This document shows positions 1 through 6,016 of a stretch of DNA of 8,705 nt, piece after piece. Where the stretch lies: NCBI GenBank assembly GCA_031289445.1, contig JAITPL010000194.1, positions 1 to 8,705 of the forward strand, given 5' to 3'. The position numbers and the translations under genes are program-made. The notes beneath the pieces are model-generated. The model searched no databases, was not told the origin of the DNA, and worked only from the letters and a program-made list of their open reading frames with translations. Source of the DNA: Tannerella sp. (GTDB lineage: Bacteria > Bacteroidota > Bacteroidia > Bacteroidales > Tannerellaceae). Each line of letters starts with the position of its first letter. Within the stretch, counting starts at the first letter, position 1.

Positions 1-650
1 GCTTTAGTGTATATCTTATCCGCTTCATTAGTAAGGTCGTCACGCTTTTTCTCCAAGAGGTCGGTCAGTCCGAACTTGAATTTAATCTCCGGCGATAACC
101 TGAAAAAAGGCATGTAAACGGTACATCCTACTCCAAATTCAAGCCCGTAATCCAATGTCTTCAATAACAGAGGCGGGCCTGTTCTGCGACCCAAGTCCAA
201 TGCTCCATACACGCCACCCGCGATATACGGACGGTAGTTATTGAGCCTCATCGACTGTATCTTCACGCTTAAAGGAATATCCACATAGTTGGAACGTATG
301 CTGACTCTCTTTTCTTCATGCGTGCTCATATTCATGAATAACACCGTCCTGTCTCCGAAATGTATTGAGGGCGTACATCTCAGATTCATGTACGGATTAA
401 GAAACAAGTCGCCAATCACGCCCACGCTGAAGCCGGGAGAATACGCGGGTATCTCCGCAAACCATGTAGCTCCGTCTTCGGCAGGCAGACCGTTATTTGT
501 CAGAATCAAGTCCTGAGTATGAAGTCCTACGTGAAAACCGAAATGATAGAGCTTGAAATCCGCGTAAGGCTGATTCTGAACTGCCCTTTTCTGCGCTGAC
601 AGCACGAGGGCAACTAATGCAAATGCGAGTATGTAAGCTGTTTTTTTCAA
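1..650 (-). CDS. porT: PorT-family outer-membrane beta-barrel protein, 3' end outside the window
   Basis: About 216 residues are visible; the C-terminus lies beyond base 1. The protein opens with a signal peptide (KKTAYILAFALVALVLSAQ) and then shows PorT/porin-family traits: a QNQPYADFKLYHFGFHVGL segment near residues 25-43, alternating hydrophobic strands, SNYVDIPLSVKIQS in the middle, and RPYIAGGVYGALDLGRR followed by LDYGLEFGVGC. The family is known from Porphyromonas PorT, a membrane protein needed for type IX secretion; the role here is inferred from that likeness. The start is TTG at 650-648: an in-frame TAA lies seven codons upstream, no ATG lies between, and TTG puts the signal peptide exactly at the N-terminus. 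It is transcribed divergently from the ferredoxin gene. A more general OmpA/porin-like barrel without secretion function is the alternative. Confidence 0.8.
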   Translation of the reverse strand, partial: MKKTAYILAFALVALVLSAQKRAVQNQPYADFKLYHFGFHVGLHTQDLILTNNGLPAEDGATWFAEIPAYSPGFSVGVIGDLFLNPYMNLRCTPSIHFGDRTVLFMNMSTHEEKRVSIRSNYVDIPLSVKIQSMRLNNYRPYIAGGVYGALDLGRRTGPPLLLKTLDYGLEFGVGCTVYMPFFRLSPEIKFKFGLTDLLEKKRDDLTNEADKIYTK

Positions 651-747
651 GCTAAAACTGTTTTTAGATTACAACGTATGAGAGGCTCGATTATTGCTTT
701 GTGAAAAAAATAATGCCGTTCGTAGCTTCTATGTTAAGAATTATATA

Positions 748-755
748 TACCTTTG
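748..755 (+). promoter_or_regulatory. Bacteroidetes -7 promoter element of the ferredoxin gene
   Basis: TACCTTTG matches the TAnnTTTG -7 consensus of the Bacteroidetes primary sigma factor and sits 31 bases before the ferredoxin ATG, followed by CGGCG. I see no clean TTG at the usual -33 distance. The 136-base gap 651-786 separates two divergent genes and must also hold the PorT promoter, for which I see no convincing element on the minus strand. Confidence 0.6.
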
Positions 756-786
756 CGGCGATGTTTAACTAAAGATTGATGTAATT

Positions 787-954
787 ATGGCTTATTTAAT
801 TAGTGAAGATTGTATCGCTTGCGGTACATGTATTGATGAGTGTCCGGCAGGCGCTATCTCGGAGGGCGATATCTACAAGATAGCCCCCGAAATGTGCACC
901 GATTGCGGCACGTGTGCGGACGTATGTCCCACCGAAGCTATTCATCCGGCTTAA
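787..954 (+). CDS. 2[4Fe-4S] bacterial-type ferredoxin
   Basis: This 55-residue protein carries two complete CxxCxxCxxxCP motifs: Cys9, 12, 15 and 19, and Cys37, 40, 43 and 47, each last Cys followed by Pro. The two halves are pseudo-symmetric, as in clostridial-type ferredoxins, and the length is normal for the family. It should be a small cytoplasmic low-potential electron carrier holding two cubane clusters, serving for example pyruvate:ferredoxin oxidoreductase or hydrogenase; the partner cannot be told from this window. The ATG at 787 follows a promoter and the gene ends in an intrinsic terminator, so it appears to be a single-gene transcript. A longer open frame that overlaps it from 840 is only the upstream extension of the TPR gene. 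Confidence 0.96.
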   Translation: MAYLISEDCIACGTCIDECPAGAISEGDIYKIAPEMCTDCGTCADVCPTEAIHPA

Positions 955-982
955 CATATCCCGGATACGTTTTAATAATCGG

Positions 983-1022
983 AAAAGAGGGACGGGAGCG
1001 CTTGCTTCTGTCCTCTTTTTTT
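983..1022 (+). terminator. Intrinsic terminator after the ferredoxin gene
   Basis: GACGGGAGC (991-999) pairs over its whole length, with two G-U pairs, with GCTTCTGTC (1004-1012) around a GCTT loop. The stem extends outward through AAAAGAG/CTCTTTT with one bulged G and runs into an uninterrupted T tract (1016-1022). It lies 28 bases after the ferredoxin stop and just before the next promoter, so it insulates ferredoxin from the TPR-MATE unit. Confidence 0.85.
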
Positions 1023-1045
1023 CCTCCGATTCACAGTTTTTTTCG

Positions 1046-1053
1046 TACCTTTG
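1046..1053 (+). promoter_or_regulatory. Bacteroidetes -7 promoter element of the TPR-MATE-kinase unit
   Basis: TACCTTTG, followed by CGGC, matches TAnnTTTG and lies about 20-25 bases before the TPR gene start, directly after the ferredoxin terminator. The region where a -33 TTG would fall is a T tract and CCTCCGATTC, so only the -7 half is clear. Confidence 0.6.
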
Positions 1054-1076
1054 CGGCTTTAAAACGTAAAATGACT

Positions 1077-1970
1077 ATGAAGAAATTGTGTTTATTTACT
1101 ATCGCAATAATAGCGTGTATGCAGGTAGCAGCGCAACTGAAGCCGGAGTATATGCAACAGCAGAGTACTCAACAGCGACAGGCTGCGCAGCAACAGTCGA
1201 ACAGGGAACTATCGCATATCGAGAAGTTCGTAAAGGCGTTCAGGTCCAATGACATGGCCAAATCCGAACAGATTCTTAAAGAATGGAATCAGGCCGACTC
1301 TAATGACCCGGAGCTTTATGTGGCTTACTTTAACTTCTTTACGGTCAAGAGCCTTGAAAAGGATTCTGTCAAGCCCGACATGCAATATGCCCGCAAGGCT
1401 CTGGAGTATATCGGTGAAGGTATTCGACGCTTCCCGACGCGCTTTGACATGCGCGTAGTGGAGATTGTGATGCACTCGCGCATCAAAGAGTTTGAGCCGT
1501 TTACCAAAAAGGTTATCGACCTGATTGAGTTCTCGAAAAAAATCAACTGCCAATGGAAAGGCGAAGCTTTCCGCCTGATAGAATATCCCGATGAGGTGTT
1601 CAGCGGCGCTGTTCATGACTTTCAGGGGACGCTGTTCGCCGCGAACGACACCGCATTGTTTAAGAATATCGTCCGCATCTCGGAAGTGATGCACAAGAAC
1701 TTTCCCAACAATCACGAATGTCTGCTGAATCTCTCAACCGTTTACTATGAGCGCAAGCAGTACGACAAGTCCATCGAAACCCTGCTGCAAGCCGACAAGG
1801 TCAAGCCCAACAACTCCATTCTGCAATACAATCTTGCGTGGATATATGCCAAGAAGGGCGATAGGGACAACGCGCGGCGCTACTATGAGCTGACGGTACG
1901 CAACGCTACGGATCAGGAAGCTAAACTGAAAGAAGCCGCTCAAAAACAGTTGGATGAATTGAAAAAGTAA
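1077..1970 (+). CDS. Exported tetratricopeptide-repeat protein
   Basis: The protein has 297 residues. It begins with a signal peptide (MKKLCLFTIAIIACMQVAAQ), so it is probably periplasmic. A glutamine-rich low-complexity segment follows at residues 26-41 (QQQSTQQRQAAQQQ). The middle is helical without a family I recognise. Two TPR units lie near the end: one from about residue 212 (LLNLSTVYYERKQYDKSIETL) and one from about 246 (LQYNLAWIYAKKGDRDNARRYY). TPRs usually bind other proteins; the partner is unknown. An ATG two codons upstream (1071) is equally possible. The open frame continues back to 840, but that part overlaps the ferredoxin gene and the terminator and is not plausible. Its stop shares one base with the MATE start (TAATG), which implies translational coupling. 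Confidence 0.85.
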   Translation: MKKLCLFTIAIIACMQVAAQLKPEYMQQQSTQQRQAAQQQSNRELSHIEKFVKAFRSNDMAKSEQILKEWNQADSNDPELYVAYFNFFTVKSLEKDSVKPDMQYARKALEYIGEGIRRFPTRFDMRVVEIVMHSRIKEFEPFTKKVIDLIEFSKKINCQWKGEAFRLIEYPDEVFSGAVHDFQGTLFAANDTALFKNIVRISEVMHKNFPNNHECLLNLSTVYYERKQYDKSIETLLQADKVKPNNSILQYNLAWIYAKKGDRDNARRYYELTVRNATDQEAKLKEAAQKQLDELKK

Positions 1971-3322
1971 TGGCGCAACAGAATATACCAACCGAACTGG
2001 GGACGGTACAGATCAGCCGTCTTCTGCGGCAGTACGCTTTTCCGGCTATTATAGCCATGATTGCTTCCTCGCTCTACAACATGGTGGACAGCATCTTTAT
2101 CGGCCACGGCGTGGGAGCGCTTGCTATCACCGGCTTAGCTGTCACTTTCCCCTTTATGAATCTCTCGGCGGCTCTGGGCGCTATGGTAGGCATCGGGGCA
2201 AGCACGCTCGTCTCGGTAAGGCTTGGGCAGAAAGACTACCTCTCGGCGCAGAACGTGCTGGGTAACGTGGTGATGCTTAACGTGCTGATAAGCATAGCCT
2301 TTACGGTCGTCGCCATCATCTTTCTCGACCCTATCCTCTACTTCTTCGGAGCAAGCGAAAATACTATCTCCTATGCCCGCGAATACATGTATATCATCCT
2401 GCTCGGCAATGTTATCACCCACCTGTATTTCGGTCTGAACAACGTCCTGCGGGCGTCCGGTCATCCGCAGAAAGCCATGATGCTGACAATTACTACGGTG
2501 ATACTCAACACTATCCTTGACCCTATTTTCATCTTCGGTTTCAAATGGGGCATACAGGGGGCGGCCGTAGCAACCGTTCTTTCGCAGATAATGGCGCTAT
2601 GCTGGCAACTCAAGCTGTTCAACAACAAGTCGGAACTGCTGCATTTCCGCCGCAGCATCTTCAAGTGGAACGCGCGAATTGTACGCGACATGCTGTCGAT
2701 AGGTATGGCGCCTTTCCTGATGAATGCTGCTTCATGCGTCATTATCATACTGATAAACAACGCGCTTAAACGTTATAGCGGCGACCTCGCCATAGGCGCA
2801 TACGGAATTATCAATCGCCTGTCGTTCATGTTTGTGATGATAGTGATGGGACTGAATCAGGGTATGCAGCCTATCGCCGGATACAACTACGGAGCAAGGC
2901 AGTTCGCCCGCGTGCAGGAGGTGTTGCGGCTGACGATTATCTTCGGTACCGTCATAACTACAACGGCTTTTCTGGTCGGCGAACTGATACCCGACCTCGT
3001 TATACGTGCCTTTACGAGCGACGAGGAACTGATTTCCCTGTCTGTATATGGCATGAGGCTCACGGTTATGTTTTTTCCTCTGATAGGGGCGCAGATAGTG
3101 ATAGCCAACTTTTTCCAGAGTATAGGTCTGGCGGGCAAGGCGATATTTCTTTCGCTGATAAGGCAGGTCATCGTGCTTATACCCTGCCTGCTGATTCTGC
3201 CTCAGTTCTTTGGCGTTACAGGCGTGTGGATAAGTTTGCCGGTGTCCGACATTGCAGCCTGCATAGTATCGACCGTCATGATAGTGCAACAAATACGTAA
3301 ATTCAAATCCGAAAAACTATGA
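1970..3322 (+). CDS. MATE-family multidrug/metabolite efflux transporter
   Basis: A 450-residue inner-membrane protein, the normal length for a MATE transporter, with about twelve hydrophobic segments in two similar halves. The first half has SSLYNMVDSIFIGHGVGALA (about residues 33-52, with the conserved Asp40), then a FPFMNLSAALGAMVGIGAST-type stretch and SVRLGQKDYLSAQNVLGN. The second half has GLNQGMQPIAGYNYGARQF, the matching second-repeat motif. MATE proteins exchange Na+ or H+ for organic cations or other small molecules; the sequence resembles the MepA-like group seen in Bacteroidales, but the substrate cannot be predicted. The start overlaps the TPR stop by one base and the stop overlaps the kinase-like gene by four bases (ATGA), so the three genes are very likely co-translated. 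Confidence 0.95.
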   Translation: MAQQNIPTELGTVQISRLLRQYAFPAIIAMIASSLYNMVDSIFIGHGVGALAITGLAVTFPFMNLSAALGAMVGIGASTLVSVRLGQKDYLSAQNVLGNVVMLNVLISIAFTVVAIIFLDPILYFFGASENTISYAREYMYIILLGNVITHLYFGLNNVLRASGHPQKAMMLTITTVILNTILDPIFIFGFKWGIQGAAVATVLSQIMALCWQLKLFNNKSELLHFRRSIFKWNARIVRDMLSIGMAPFLMNAASCVIIILINNALKRYSGDLAIGAYGIINRLSFMFVMIVMGLNQGMQPIAGYNYGARQFARVQEVLRLTIIFGTVITTTAFLVGELIPDLVIRAFTSDEELISLSVYGMRLTVMFFPLIGAQIVIANFFQSIGLAGKAIFLSLIRQVIVLIPCLLILPQFFGVTGVWISLPVSDIAACIVSTVMIVQQIRKFKSEKL

Positions 3323-3936
3323 TAATAACTATAGGCAGACAATTAGGCAGCGGTGGACGCGAGACGGGTCAAAAGCTGGCTTCGGCGCTTGGTATAGCTT
3401 ACTACGACAAGGAACTGCTTGAGATTACGGCTAAGAAAAGCGGCCTTAACCAACGGCTTTTCGAGCAGGCCGACGAACATACGCAGCGAGGACTGCCTGC
3501 GGGTATGCTCGGAATACGTTTCCCGCTGTTTGGCGACAGCTCGCCACACAATTGCGGTCTCTCGCACGAGATGCTGTTTCAGATACAAAGCGACGTCATC
3601 CGCAGCCTCGCCGAGCGCCAGTCATGTGTCTTTATAGGTCGTTGCGCCGACTATATCCTGCGCGACCGCACCGACTGCCTCAATATCTTTATCTGCGCCA
3701 ACGACGACGACCGTCTGCGCCGCATCATGAGCTACCAGAACATCACGGTCGAGAAAGCCCGCAGTATGATGGAAAGCATCGACAAGAAACGAGCGGCCTA
3801 CTACAACTACTATACCAACAAGACTTGGGGCATGGCGGCAAGCTACCACTTCTGCCTCAACTCATCAATACTCGGCATAGACGAGATAACGGAGTTTGTC
3901 AAAAGAGTGAGTATTGGGAGTTCGGGGAAAGAGTAA
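3319..3936 (+). CDS. Cytidylate-kinase-like family protein
   Basis: A 205-residue cytoplasmic protein of the cytidylate-kinase-like P-loop family. The N-terminus has MIITIGRQLGSGGRETGQKL, the family's glycine-rich loop. Further motifs are SCVFIGRCADYIL near the middle, a DDDRLRRIM lid-like segment, and DKKRAAYYNYYTNKTWG plus YHFCLNSSILGID near the end, all typical of this family. The canonical Walker A Lys (GSGKS/T) is replaced here by Gly-Gly-Arg (GSGGRE); this is usual for the family but leaves nucleotide phosphorylation unproven. It overlaps the MATE gene by four bases, a pairing I recall as common in Bacteroidales. The final residues (KRVSIGSSGKE) are encoded by the first unit of a 26-bp tandem repeat that continues past the stop. 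Confidence 0.9.
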   Translation: MIITIGRQLGSGGRETGQKLASALGIAYYDKELLEITAKKSGLNQRLFEQADEHTQRGLPAGMLGIRFPLFGDSSPHNCGLSHEMLFQIQSDVIRSLAERQSCVFIGRCADYILRDRTDCLNIFICANDDDRLRRIMSYQNITVEKARSMMESIDKKRAAYYNYYTNKTWGMAASYHFCLNSSILGIDEITEFVKRVSIGSSGKE

Positions 3937-3976
3937 GCATGGGGAGTTAATCAAAAGAGTAAGCATGGGGGAGTTT
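3901..3976. repeat. 26-bp tandem repeat, three units
   Basis: Units begin at 3901, 3927 and 3953, an exact 26-base period. The shared core is AAAGAGTAAGCATGGGGAGTT; the first unit (AAAAGAGTGAGTATTGGGAG...) is the most divergent and lies inside the 3' end of the kinase-like gene, supplying its last residues and leading into its stop. Units two and three carry the TAA stop region and the following noncoding DNA. Confidence 0.9.
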
Positions 3977-4010
3977 GGCGAGTTCTATTCCGTCCAGGAA
4001 TTGATTTGAA

Positions 4011-4070
4011 AGAGATGCAGGCAACTTGGAGGAGATGCGTGTTGCTTGGAAGAGAAGCATGTTACTTTGC
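4011..4070. repeat. 20-bp degenerate tandem repeat, three units
   Basis: Units at 4011, 4031 and 4051 have an exact 20-base period: AGAGATGCAGGCAACTTGGA, GGAGATGCGTGTTGCTTGGA and AGAGAAGCATGTTACTTTGC. The AGAGAAGCATG part resembles AGAGTAAGCATG of the preceding 26-bp repeat, so the two arrays may share an origin. Confidence 0.75.
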
Positions 4071-4088
4071 AGTACGAAACAGCAAGGT

Positions 4089-4312
4089 GAAACGATTACT
4101 AATCTTTTTCAAAACGATTACTGATCTTTTTCAAAACGATTACCGATCAATTTTAAAACGATTACTAATAGATTTTAAAACGATTACCGATCGTTTGAGG
4201 AAACGATTACCGATCGATTGGGTAAAGGATAGTTATCGTTTGGGGTAAAGACGGTTATCACTTGAGGAAAACACGGTTATCGTTTGGATAATAGACAGTT
4301 ATCTTGTACGGT
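4089..4312. repeat. 22-bp tandem repeat array, about ten units
   Basis: AACGATTAC recurs at 4091, 4113, 4135, 4157, 4179 and 4202, so the period is 22 except for the last step of 23. The array then continues as a diverged form with TTATC at 4233, 4255, 4277 and 4299, again 22 apart. Typical units are AACGATTACTGATCTTTTTC and AACGATTACCGATCG..TTGAGG. The open frame across the array (4006-4248) is a by-product of the repeat, since 22 is not a multiple of three and every unit is read in a new frame. I see no gene here. Confidence 0.92.
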
Positions 4313-4372
4313 GATGCAATACGCATGGATAAGAGATAGTTATTTTGTATGGTGATGTGACACGCAAATGAC
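4293..4372. repeat. 41-bp imperfect tandem duplication
   Basis: AGACAGTTATCTTGTACGGT... from 4293 is repeated as AGATAGTTATTTTGTATGGT... from 4334. Both units contain GTGATG and an ACGCA(A/T)(G/A)-type tail. The first unit overlaps the last unit of the 22-bp array, so this looks like a later duplication of the array's edge. Confidence 0.7.
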
Positions 4373-4380
4373 CTCGTAGC

Positions 4381-4594
4381 ATCCCTGTTAAGGGATACAT
4401 ATCAATAGAAAAAAATGTTTCTCTCTCATTTTCTCCGTAGGAGATTCACAGAAAAGCTATCCGGGTTATTTTAATGTGAATCCCCTGACGGGGAAAAAGG
4501 GTGTGGATTCCGTGTTCTATTGATATGTATCCCCGATGGGGAATAAGGGTGTGGGCAATTCCGTGTTCTATTGATATGAATCCCCTATCGGGGA
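4381..4594. repeat. Cluster of five short palindromes with a conserved spacer (REP-like)
   Basis: Five small hairpins are visible: ATCCCT/AGGGAT (4381-4396), TCTCC/GGAGA (4432-4444), and TCCCC/GGGGA three times (4481-4494, 4530-4542, 4581-4594), each with a 3-4 base loop. The last three are 49 and 51 bases apart and are joined by a conserved spacer containing AAGGGTGTGG, ATTCCGTGTTCTATTGATATG and AATCCCC or TATCCCC. The spacer end TTCTATTGATATG appears inverted as CATATCAATAGAA at 4398-4410 beside the first hairpin, so the cluster has both orientations, as REP or small non-autonomous elements do. Stem pairs are kept while loops vary, which suggests that folding matters. No coding capacity is seen. 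Confidence 0.85.
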
Positions 4595-4683
4595 ATACTC
4601 TTTGAAATGTTGTTGGCTCGTTTGATTATCCAATAATTATTATTACCTTTCCTCTGTAAAAAAACTTTTTTCATCCCTCGCGC

Positions 4684-4714
4684 TTGTGAATCTCAATATT
4701 TTCATGTAATTTTG
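4684..4714 (+). promoter_or_regulatory. Bacteroidetes promoter of the 64-residue ORF
   Basis: TTG at 4684-4686, a 20-base spacer, then TAATTTTG at 4707-4714 form a good match to the Bacteroidetes -33/-7 pattern, followed by CGGCG. Transcription should begin around 4720, which excludes the TTG at 4712 as a start and favours ATG 4736. Confidence 0.8.
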
Positions 4715-4735
4715 CGGCGAAAAAAGTTTTATAAT

Positions 4736-4930
4736 ATGGCGACACCAATCAAAGACACTCCTGTAATATTCGGAGAAGATGCAAAGAAGTTTAGGAATAC
4801 GCTTCGACATACAGTTAAGCCTTGGAACTCATATACGGATTCCGAGAAGAACGTTATTGGCGAAGAAAACGAGAGAATCAAGAGGAATTATGATTTAATA
4901 GTACGTATTTCAGGTGGAACTTTCAGATAA
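4736..4930 (+). CDS. Small hypothetical protein, 64 residues
   Basis: I do not recognise a named family. The sequence begins MATPIKDTPVIFGEDAKKF and ends with RNYDLIVRISGGTFR; in between it is charged and probably helical, without signal peptide, membrane segment or cysteine. Small Bacteroidetes proteins opening with a similar MATPIKxTPVL-like segment are familiar to me as unannotated ORFs, some of them possibly antitoxin-like, but no toxin partner lies beside it here, so I give no function. Support for a real gene comes from the strong promoter just upstream, ordinary composition unlike the flanking repeats, and an ATG in an A/T-rich leader. An in-frame TTG at 4712 falls inside the promoter and is rejected as a start. 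A repeat-bearing gap of 133 bases separates it from cysK. Confidence 0.7.
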   Translation: MATPIKDTPVIFGEDAKKFRNTLRHTVKPWNSYTDSEKNVIGEENERIKRNYDLIVRISGGTFR

Positions 4931-4945
4931 GCTTGCAAGACTTTT

Positions 4946-4982
4946 TTCTACATTCTACCTTCTAATTTCTACATTCTACCTT
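4946..4982. repeat. 21-bp direct repeat, two units
   Basis: TTCTACATTCTACCTT occurs at 4946-4961 and again at 4967-4982, separated by CTAAT. The sequence is itself built from TTCTA and TTCTACC steps, so it could expand by slippage. It sits just upstream of the cysK promoter. Confidence 0.85.
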
Positions 4983-5010
4983 TATTTAAAGATATACCTA
5001 ACTTGTGGTA

Positions 5011-5041
5011 TTGCGTATTAAATTAATTTGTTGTATCTTTG
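5011..5041 (+). promoter_or_regulatory. Bacteroidetes promoter of the sulfur/encapsulin operon
   Basis: TTG at 5011-5013, 20 bases, then TATCTTTG at 5034-5041 match the -33/-7 pattern closely. It lies 22 bases before the cysK ATG, giving a very short leader. No comparable element was seen between the later genes, so it probably drives the whole operon. I see no obvious operator or riboswitch in the short leader. Confidence 0.8.
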
Positions 5042-5063
5042 TCGGCGAAAAATCGTCAAAATA

Positions 5064-6005
5064 ATGGCAAAGATAGCGAATAAACTAACAGAATTGATTG
5101 GTAACACACCCTTGCTTGAATTGAGTAAAGTGGAGAAAACCAATAAGTTAAAGGCAGTCATACTGGCTAAACTTGAGTACTTGAATCCCGGACGCAGCGT
5201 GAAGGACAGGATCGGTCTTTCGTTGATTGAGGACGCCGAGAAGCAGGGGCTTATCACGCCGCGAACGGTCATTATCGAGCCTACAAGCGGCAATACCGGT
5301 ATCGCTTTGGCGCTCACTGCGGCAGCTAAAGGGTATCGGCTGATACTTGCCATGCCCGATACTATGAGCGTCGAGCGTCGCAGTCTTTTGAGAGCGTTGG
5401 GGGCGGAGGTCGTTCTGACCCCCGGTTATGAGGGTATGAGTGGAGCTATACGTAAAGCCGAAGAGCTACAGAAGCAACACAAAGACGCCTTTATACCTCA
5501 GCAGTTTCAGAATCCATCCAATCCGCAAATCCACCGCACAACGACCGCCGAGGAGATTTGGAAAGACACTGACGGCAAGGTTGATATTTTCATCTCGGCT
5601 GTCGGAACGGGAGGTACTATTACCGGAGCAGGCGAGGTGCTCAAGCGTTACAATCCGGGTATCAAAGTGATTGCTGTTGAGCCTTTCGAGTCACCTGTAC
5701 TGTCGGGCGGCAAGGCCGGTCCGCACAAGATTCAGGGTATAGGCGCGGGATTTGTACCTCAAGTATTCAACCCTAAAATCGTGGATGAGATATTTAAGGT
5801 AAAGAACGATGAAGCCTTCGAGACCAGCAGGCTGCTGGCGCGTACCGAAGGGCTTTTGGTTGGCGCATCCTCGGGAGCGGCGGTTTTTGCAGCTATTCAA
5901 ATCGCCCGCAGGGTAGAAAACGTAGGCAAAACTATTGTCGCCATCTTGCCCGATACCGGCGAAAGGTACTTATCCACACCGCTTTATCAATTTGACAAAC
6001 AATAA
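5064..6005 (+). CDS. cysK: Cysteine synthase (O-acetylserine sulfhydrylase)
   Basis: A 313-residue PLP enzyme, normal for CysK. It forms cysteine from O-acetylserine and sulfide in the cytoplasm. Visible motifs: [12 protein letters not shown] (9-20); PLP lysine Lys47 in [11 protein letters not shown]; the substrate loop PTSGNTG (73-79); phosphate-binding GTGGT (181-185); [14 protein letters not shown] (219-232); and the PLP-pyridine serine region GASSGAA from 267. The residue before SVKDR is Arg44, where Ser, Gly or Ala is commoner. The start is ATG 5064; the longer frame from TTG 5028 begins inside the promoter and is rejected. As first gene of an encapsulin/desulfurase operon it probably supplies the cysteine that the desulfurase consumes, or recaptures sulfide. 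A cystathionine beta-synthase-like role is less likely given length and motifs. Confidence 0.96.
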   Translation: MAKIANKLTELIGNTPLLELSKVEKTNKLKAVILAKLEYLNPGRSVKDRIGLSLIEDAEKQGLITPRTVIIEPTSGNTGIALALTAAAKGYRLILAMPDTMSVERRSLLRALGAEVVLTPGYEGMSGAIRKAEELQKQHKDAFIPQQFQNPSNPQIHRTTTAEEIWKDTDGKVDIFISAVGTGGTITGAGEVLKRYNPGIKVIAVEPFESPVLSGGKAGPHKIQGIGAGFVPQVFNPKIVDEIFKVKNDEAFETSRLLARTEGLLVGASSGAAVFAAIQIARRVENVGKTIVAILPDTGERYLSTPLYQFDKQ

Positions 6006-6016
6006 TCTTAATAGTT

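Noticed and set aside
289..516. Plus-strand open frame of 75 codons
   Set aside because: It lies antisense to the PorT-family gene, whose protein is clearly homologous to a known family.
840..1070. In-frame extension of the TPR gene upstream of its signal peptide
   Set aside because: It overlaps the ferredoxin gene in another frame and crosses its terminator; the signal peptide at 1077 marks the true start.
2732..3292. Long minus-strand open frame of 186 codons
   Set aside because: A shadow of the MATE gene; the product is rich in His, Tyr, Gln and Arg with no domain pattern.
4006..4248. An 80-codon open frame with a basic, repetitive product (KRLL, FKTITD)
   Set aside because: It is read through the 20-bp and 22-bp repeats, whose lengths are not multiples of three. 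No promoter or start context; the product is a by-product of the repeats.
4089..4312. CRISPR array
   Set aside because: The units adjoin each other without unique spacers and no cas gene is present; this is a simple tandem repeat.
4089..4312. Plasmid replication iterons
   Set aside because: The 22-bp period fits, but there is no replication initiator gene and the flanking genes look chromosomal.
4381..4594. Intrinsic terminators
   Set aside because: The hairpins are short and not followed by T tracts, and several copies sit in series.
5970..5978. TTATCCACA, an exact DnaA-box consensus in cysK, with another inverted at 3225-3233 in the MATE gene
   Set aside because: Isolated single copies inside coding sequence, with no AT-rich unwinding region or dnaA/dnaN neighbours; chance matches.
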